A stretch of 7,940 bases of DNA. Source: Ferrimicrobium sp. (lineage in GTDB: Bacteria; Actinomycetota; Acidimicrobiia; Acidimicrobiales; Acidimicrobiaceae). Below the pieces are notes generated by a model. That model had not been told where the DNA came from and made no database searches. It worked only from the letters and a program-made list of their open reading frames with translations. Positions within the stretch are counted from its first letter, which is position 1. Each line of letters opens with the position of its first letter. The position numbers and the translations under genes were made by a program. The stretch is taken from positions 1-7,940 of the forward strand of contig DAHXNM010000035.1 in the NCBI GenBank assembly GCA_027365375.1, written 5' to 3'. Shown here piece by piece: positions 5,973-7,940 of the stretch.

Positions 5973-6671
5973 ACCCTTAGAGATCTCGCTAGCTGGTGGC
6001 TTCTTGATCGCCACCTTCTCACCGAAGTGAGAGAACTGGACGGTGGAGGTAACGGTCACTTTGGTGCTCGAGGAGGAGACAAGTTCCGTCTGATTCACCT
6101 GAACTACCTGACCCTTGCTATTGAGATAGGCGGTGAAGGTATCGGAGCTCAAACCAGTCAGCGAAGTCGCCATTGAAGAGGTGAGCTTCTTCTTGTGTGA
6201 CGATAGATCAGATGCCGTGAACACTCCTCGATAGCCGGTCGTCGACTGGCCCAGGACCTTGATCCCAGCGACCTTCTTGACAGTAGGGGTCGCTCGCAAC
6301 AAAGAGGAGATCGAACCGGGAGATGTCGCCGGAAACGGCTGTTTTTGGGCATACCACTTCTTTTTGAAGTAGATCCACTCAGTGCTGCCAATACGAGTCA
6401 CGCCAACCTTCTCACTCTGGCTTTGGCCAGACAGACTCACCGAACTCGTAAGGTTTGCCGTGGCCAGATGGGCACTATAGTTCTGATCACCACAACCTTG
6501 CAACTGCGTGCTATCGGCGCCGCTGGTAGCCTGAGTGACAAAACAAAAGTGGACCTCCTGGTTTGTCAGGGTAGCCGCATCCGTGCTCACTGGATTGCCG
6601 CTGCTACTACTTGAGCCGCAGGCGGCCAAAAGAAGCCCCGCTACCGGGACGAGAAGAAGAAGTCTCTTCAC
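5961..6671 (-). CDS. Envelope lipoprotein of unknown function (LppX/LprG-like shape possible)
   Basis: The 236-residue product starts at a GTG (6671), supported by AAGGAAGGAAA about nine bases upstream. Residues 1-17 are a lipoprotein signal peptide with lipobox LAAC, so C18 is lipidated. A Ser-rich linker follows (19-25). The mature part is rich in Ser, Thr and Lys and has few charged clusters; C43 and C60 could form a disulfide. Residues 96-110 (GSTEWIYFKKKWYAQ), the YRGVFTASDL segment near 147-156 and AYLNSKGQVVQVNQTEL at about 181-197 recall the LppX/LprG or LolA-like lipid-carrier fold: antiparallel strands with a trailing strand after a linker. This is pattern memory only, so no function is assigned. 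The gene is the second of an operon with the four-helix membrane protein (GTGA overlap) and runs 12 bases into the end of the convergent antiporter gene. Confidence 0.8.
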   Translation of the reverse strand: MKRLLLLVPVAGLLLAACGSSSSSGNPVSTDAATLTNQEVHFCFVTQATSGADSTQLQGCGDQNYSAHLATANLTSSVSLSGQSQSEKVGVTRIGSTEWIYFKKKWYAQKQPFPATSPGSISSLLRATPTVKKVAGIKVLGQSTTGYRGVFTASDLSSHKKKLTSSMATSLTGLSSDTFTAYLNSKGQVVQVNQTELVSSSSTKVTVTSTVQFSHFGEKVAIKKPPASEISKGSPS

Positions 6672-7213
6672 TGTATTGATTTCCTTCCTTGACGAAACGT
6701 TAACAACAACGCCGCCAACGCAATTAAAAATGTCAAGTAAACACCGTAGGAGGGACCATATGCAGCTGGAACCTCAGTGGAGTGGTATGAACCGGGCCCA
6801 ATCGTCAAGTACAGAGCAGCACCCGCAAACATCAACCCCGCTCCAACCACTCTCCATGCCCCCAAAGGAATCTTTGGAGTATGCCGAGCAAAAAACGCAT
6901 CATCGGAGGTGAGGACAAAGGCGAGCAACAGCACACCCAGAACGGTCAAATAACCCCAACTATTGAAGCCATCCGTCGTCCCAGAGATGTTCAAGATCGC
7001 GAAGGTATGCCAAGGAAGAAACAGGGCGATTGCAACCGCCACCACACTGACTGAAAGAATACGATCCTCAGCCCTCAGTCGCTTCCAAATAATTTTCAAA
7101 CAACGCCCTCCAACAGCCAGTCTAGACGGAGCTGCTTTCGCGACCAGTTGCGAGCGCGCACCGATTCTCAGCGACATCTCTAGGGGAGGTTGCCGATCTA
7201 TCATCGCCGACAC
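6668..7213 (-). CDS. Four-helix membrane protein of unknown function
   Basis: No family is recognised in this product of up to 181 residues. It has a basic, polar N-terminus of about 50 residues, then four hydrophobic segments (about 52-68, 86-102, 118-138, 153-172) and a basic C-terminus (RQGRKS). Short loops carry LPWHTF after helix 1, DGFNSWGYL before helix 2, and GPGSYHSTEVPAAYGPSYG between helices 3 and 4. These aromatic and glycine-rich loops suggest an outward surface (inference). The start is uncertain: GTG 7213 is the longest, ATG 7204 and ATG 7177 are in frame, and none has a clear ribosome binding site. The gene ends in the four-base GTGA overlap with the lipoprotein, which suggests translational coupling and a shared envelope role. 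It is divergent from the six-helix protein at 7304. Confidence 0.7.
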   Translation of the reverse strand: MSAMIDRQPPLEMSLRIGARSQLVAKAAPSRLAVGGRCLKIIWKRLRAEDRILSVSVVAVAIALFLPWHTFAILNISGTTDGFNSWGYLTVLGVLLLAFVLTSDDAFFARHTPKIPLGAWRVVGAGLMFAGAALYLTIGPGSYHSTEVPAAYGPSYGVYLTFLIALAALLLTFRQGRKSIQ

Positions 7214-7303
7214 GATAGCTACAAGGGGCGTAGATCAGAATTTTGTTGTATACTACAAGGGTATTGGTATTCATCAGCTAGTAGCCGCGGGATCGGAGGG
7301 AAG
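7214..7303. promoter_or_regulatory. Divergent promoter region of the envelope locus
   Basis: This 90-base gap separates two outward-reading membrane protein genes. On the plus strand TATACT (7249-7254) is a good -10 candidate; on the minus strand TAGTAT (7255-7250) overlaps it. Neither has a consensus -35. The nine-base sequence CTACAAGGG occurs twice in direct orientation, at 7219-7227 and 7253-7261, 34 bases apart. GGAGGG (7295-7300) is the ribosome binding site of the plus-strand gene. Confidence 0.4.
7243..7258. promoter_or_regulatory. 16-bp near-perfect palindrome over both -10 candidates, possible operator
   Basis: TTGTTGTATACTACAA pairs with itself at seven of eight positions, the only mismatch being 7247 with 7254. 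It covers the -10 candidates of both divergent genes, so a bound dimer could control both at once. No regulator gene is present in the visible window. Confidence 0.4.
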
Positions 7304-7940
7304 ATGCGTGAACATACCATCAAGGCCCTGATGATCGCCTACATTGCCCTGTTTGGCGCCCTGTTGATCGACGGTATCGCGTGGCCGACTAACAACGTCA
7401 ACATCTACGGGATAAGTTATTACCTGGTCCACATAAAGACATTTTTCCCGTTGGCGCTGGGCTTTCTGATCTGCATAGGTCTGGTTATTCACGTAGGCCG
7501 CCAACTTCCAGGTGACGAGCAGCCCTTCCGAACGCTGCGTACAAGCTTCATCGCGATCGGCGTACTCATGGTAGGCATTATGCTCACCCCTTACACCTGG
7601 AACACATTCTTCAATTGGGCACACATGACTCTTGGGGCTGTGCTCTTTGTGATCCAGCTAGCCGTATCGATCTGGATCACCTCGCGTTGGGTACACGGTG
7701 GTTTCAATTGGAGCATGGTCATCGTACAGCTGATCGGCGGTATCTTGGCTATGTTCTCGCTCCCGGATAATGGAATCAATCTCCTGATGCCTGGTGAGAT
7801 AATTTTTCAATTCGGCTTTGCGATTCTTCTACTCTCCTCCCTCTCTCGACTCCTCACAAACCTCCCCATCGGGTATCAGACCACCGACATCAGCTCCGAA
7901 GCCACTCACGGCCTACGAAGCCCTAATCGACCACATCTGC
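7304..7940 (+). CDS. Six-helix membrane protein of unknown function, 3' end outside window
   Basis: The frame is open from ATG 7304 to the right edge, 212 codons with no stop, so the gene is partial. GGAGGG ends three bases before the ATG and supports the start. Residues 1-7 are polar and basic; about six hydrophobic segments follow at 8-27, 46-65, 81-98, 107-126, 136-153 and 160-185. Notable loops are AWPTNNVNIYGISYYLVHIK (26-45, likely outside), TPYTWNTFFNWAH (95-107) and LPDNGINLLMPGE (153-165). The tail from about 186 is polar. I do not recognise the family; the even helix count and lack of charged residues in the membrane argue against an ion pump but do not point to a function. It is divergent from the four-helix protein and lipoprotein operon, and the shared palindrome suggests common regulation. 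Confidence 0.75.
   Translation, partial: MREHTIKALMIAYIALFGALLIDGIAWPTNNVNIYGISYYLVHIKTFFPLALGFLICIGLVIHVGRQLPGDEQPFRTLRTSFIAIGVLMVGIMLTPYTWNTFFNWAHMTLGAVLFVIQLAVSIWITSRWVHGGFNWSMVIVQLIGGILAMFSLPDNGINLLMPGEIIFQFGFAILLLSSLSRLLTNLPIGYQTTDISSEATHGLRSPNRPHL

Noticed and set aside
7274..7624. Minus-strand frame of 116 codons
   Set aside because: It is antisense to the six-helix membrane protein, which has a strong ribosome binding site and clear membrane segments.

Overview
The window looks like chromosomal DNA from a mid-GC actinobacterium. The best guess is the class Acidimicrobiia, perhaps an acidophilic iron oxidiser such as Ferrimicrobium, but this is inference. It rests on a secreted protein with GYW-(L/M)V-DG-x-V-F-x-F-G repeats, a Dcd of the bifunctional mycobacterial type, an EtfD-like membrane Fe-S oxidoreductase, a COG4315/PF03640 lipoprotein, and frequent GTG/TTG starts. 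No genome comparison could be run.

Layout. Positions 1-381 (minus) hold the N-terminus of a secreted repeat protein that runs off the left edge. Positions 382-1329 hold no intact gene; they contain the decayed 5' part of an IS4-family transposase (540-1202, minus) and several small inverted repeats. A tRNA-Gly(CCC) with encoded CCA (1330-1403, minus) is divergent from dcd (1479-2039, plus). Next comes a 666-residue etfD-like gene (2126-4126, plus). It meets a PF03640 lipoprotein gene (4123-4797, minus) tail to tail, and a single CTAG supplies both stop codons. A CPA2-type cation/proton antiporter (about 4896-5972, plus) overlaps by 12 bases the end of a second lipoprotein gene (5961-6671, minus). 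That gene forms a two-gene operon, through a GTGA overlap, with a four-helix membrane protein (6668-7213, minus). Divergent from the operon is a six-helix membrane protein (7304 to the right edge, plus). The 90-bp gap between them carries a near-perfect 16-bp palindrome.

Functions. Dcd supplies dUMP for thymidylate synthesis. The EtfD-like protein would pass electrons from acyl-CoA dehydrogenases, via ETF, to membrane quinone. The antiporter probably handles Na+ or K+ and pH homeostasis. The two lipoproteins, the repeat protein and the two small membrane proteins belong to the cell envelope, and their exact jobs cannot be read from sequence. I see no defence system, CRISPR array, biosynthetic cluster or complete mobile element. 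The most interesting uncharacterised piece is the divergent envelope locus at 5961-7940.
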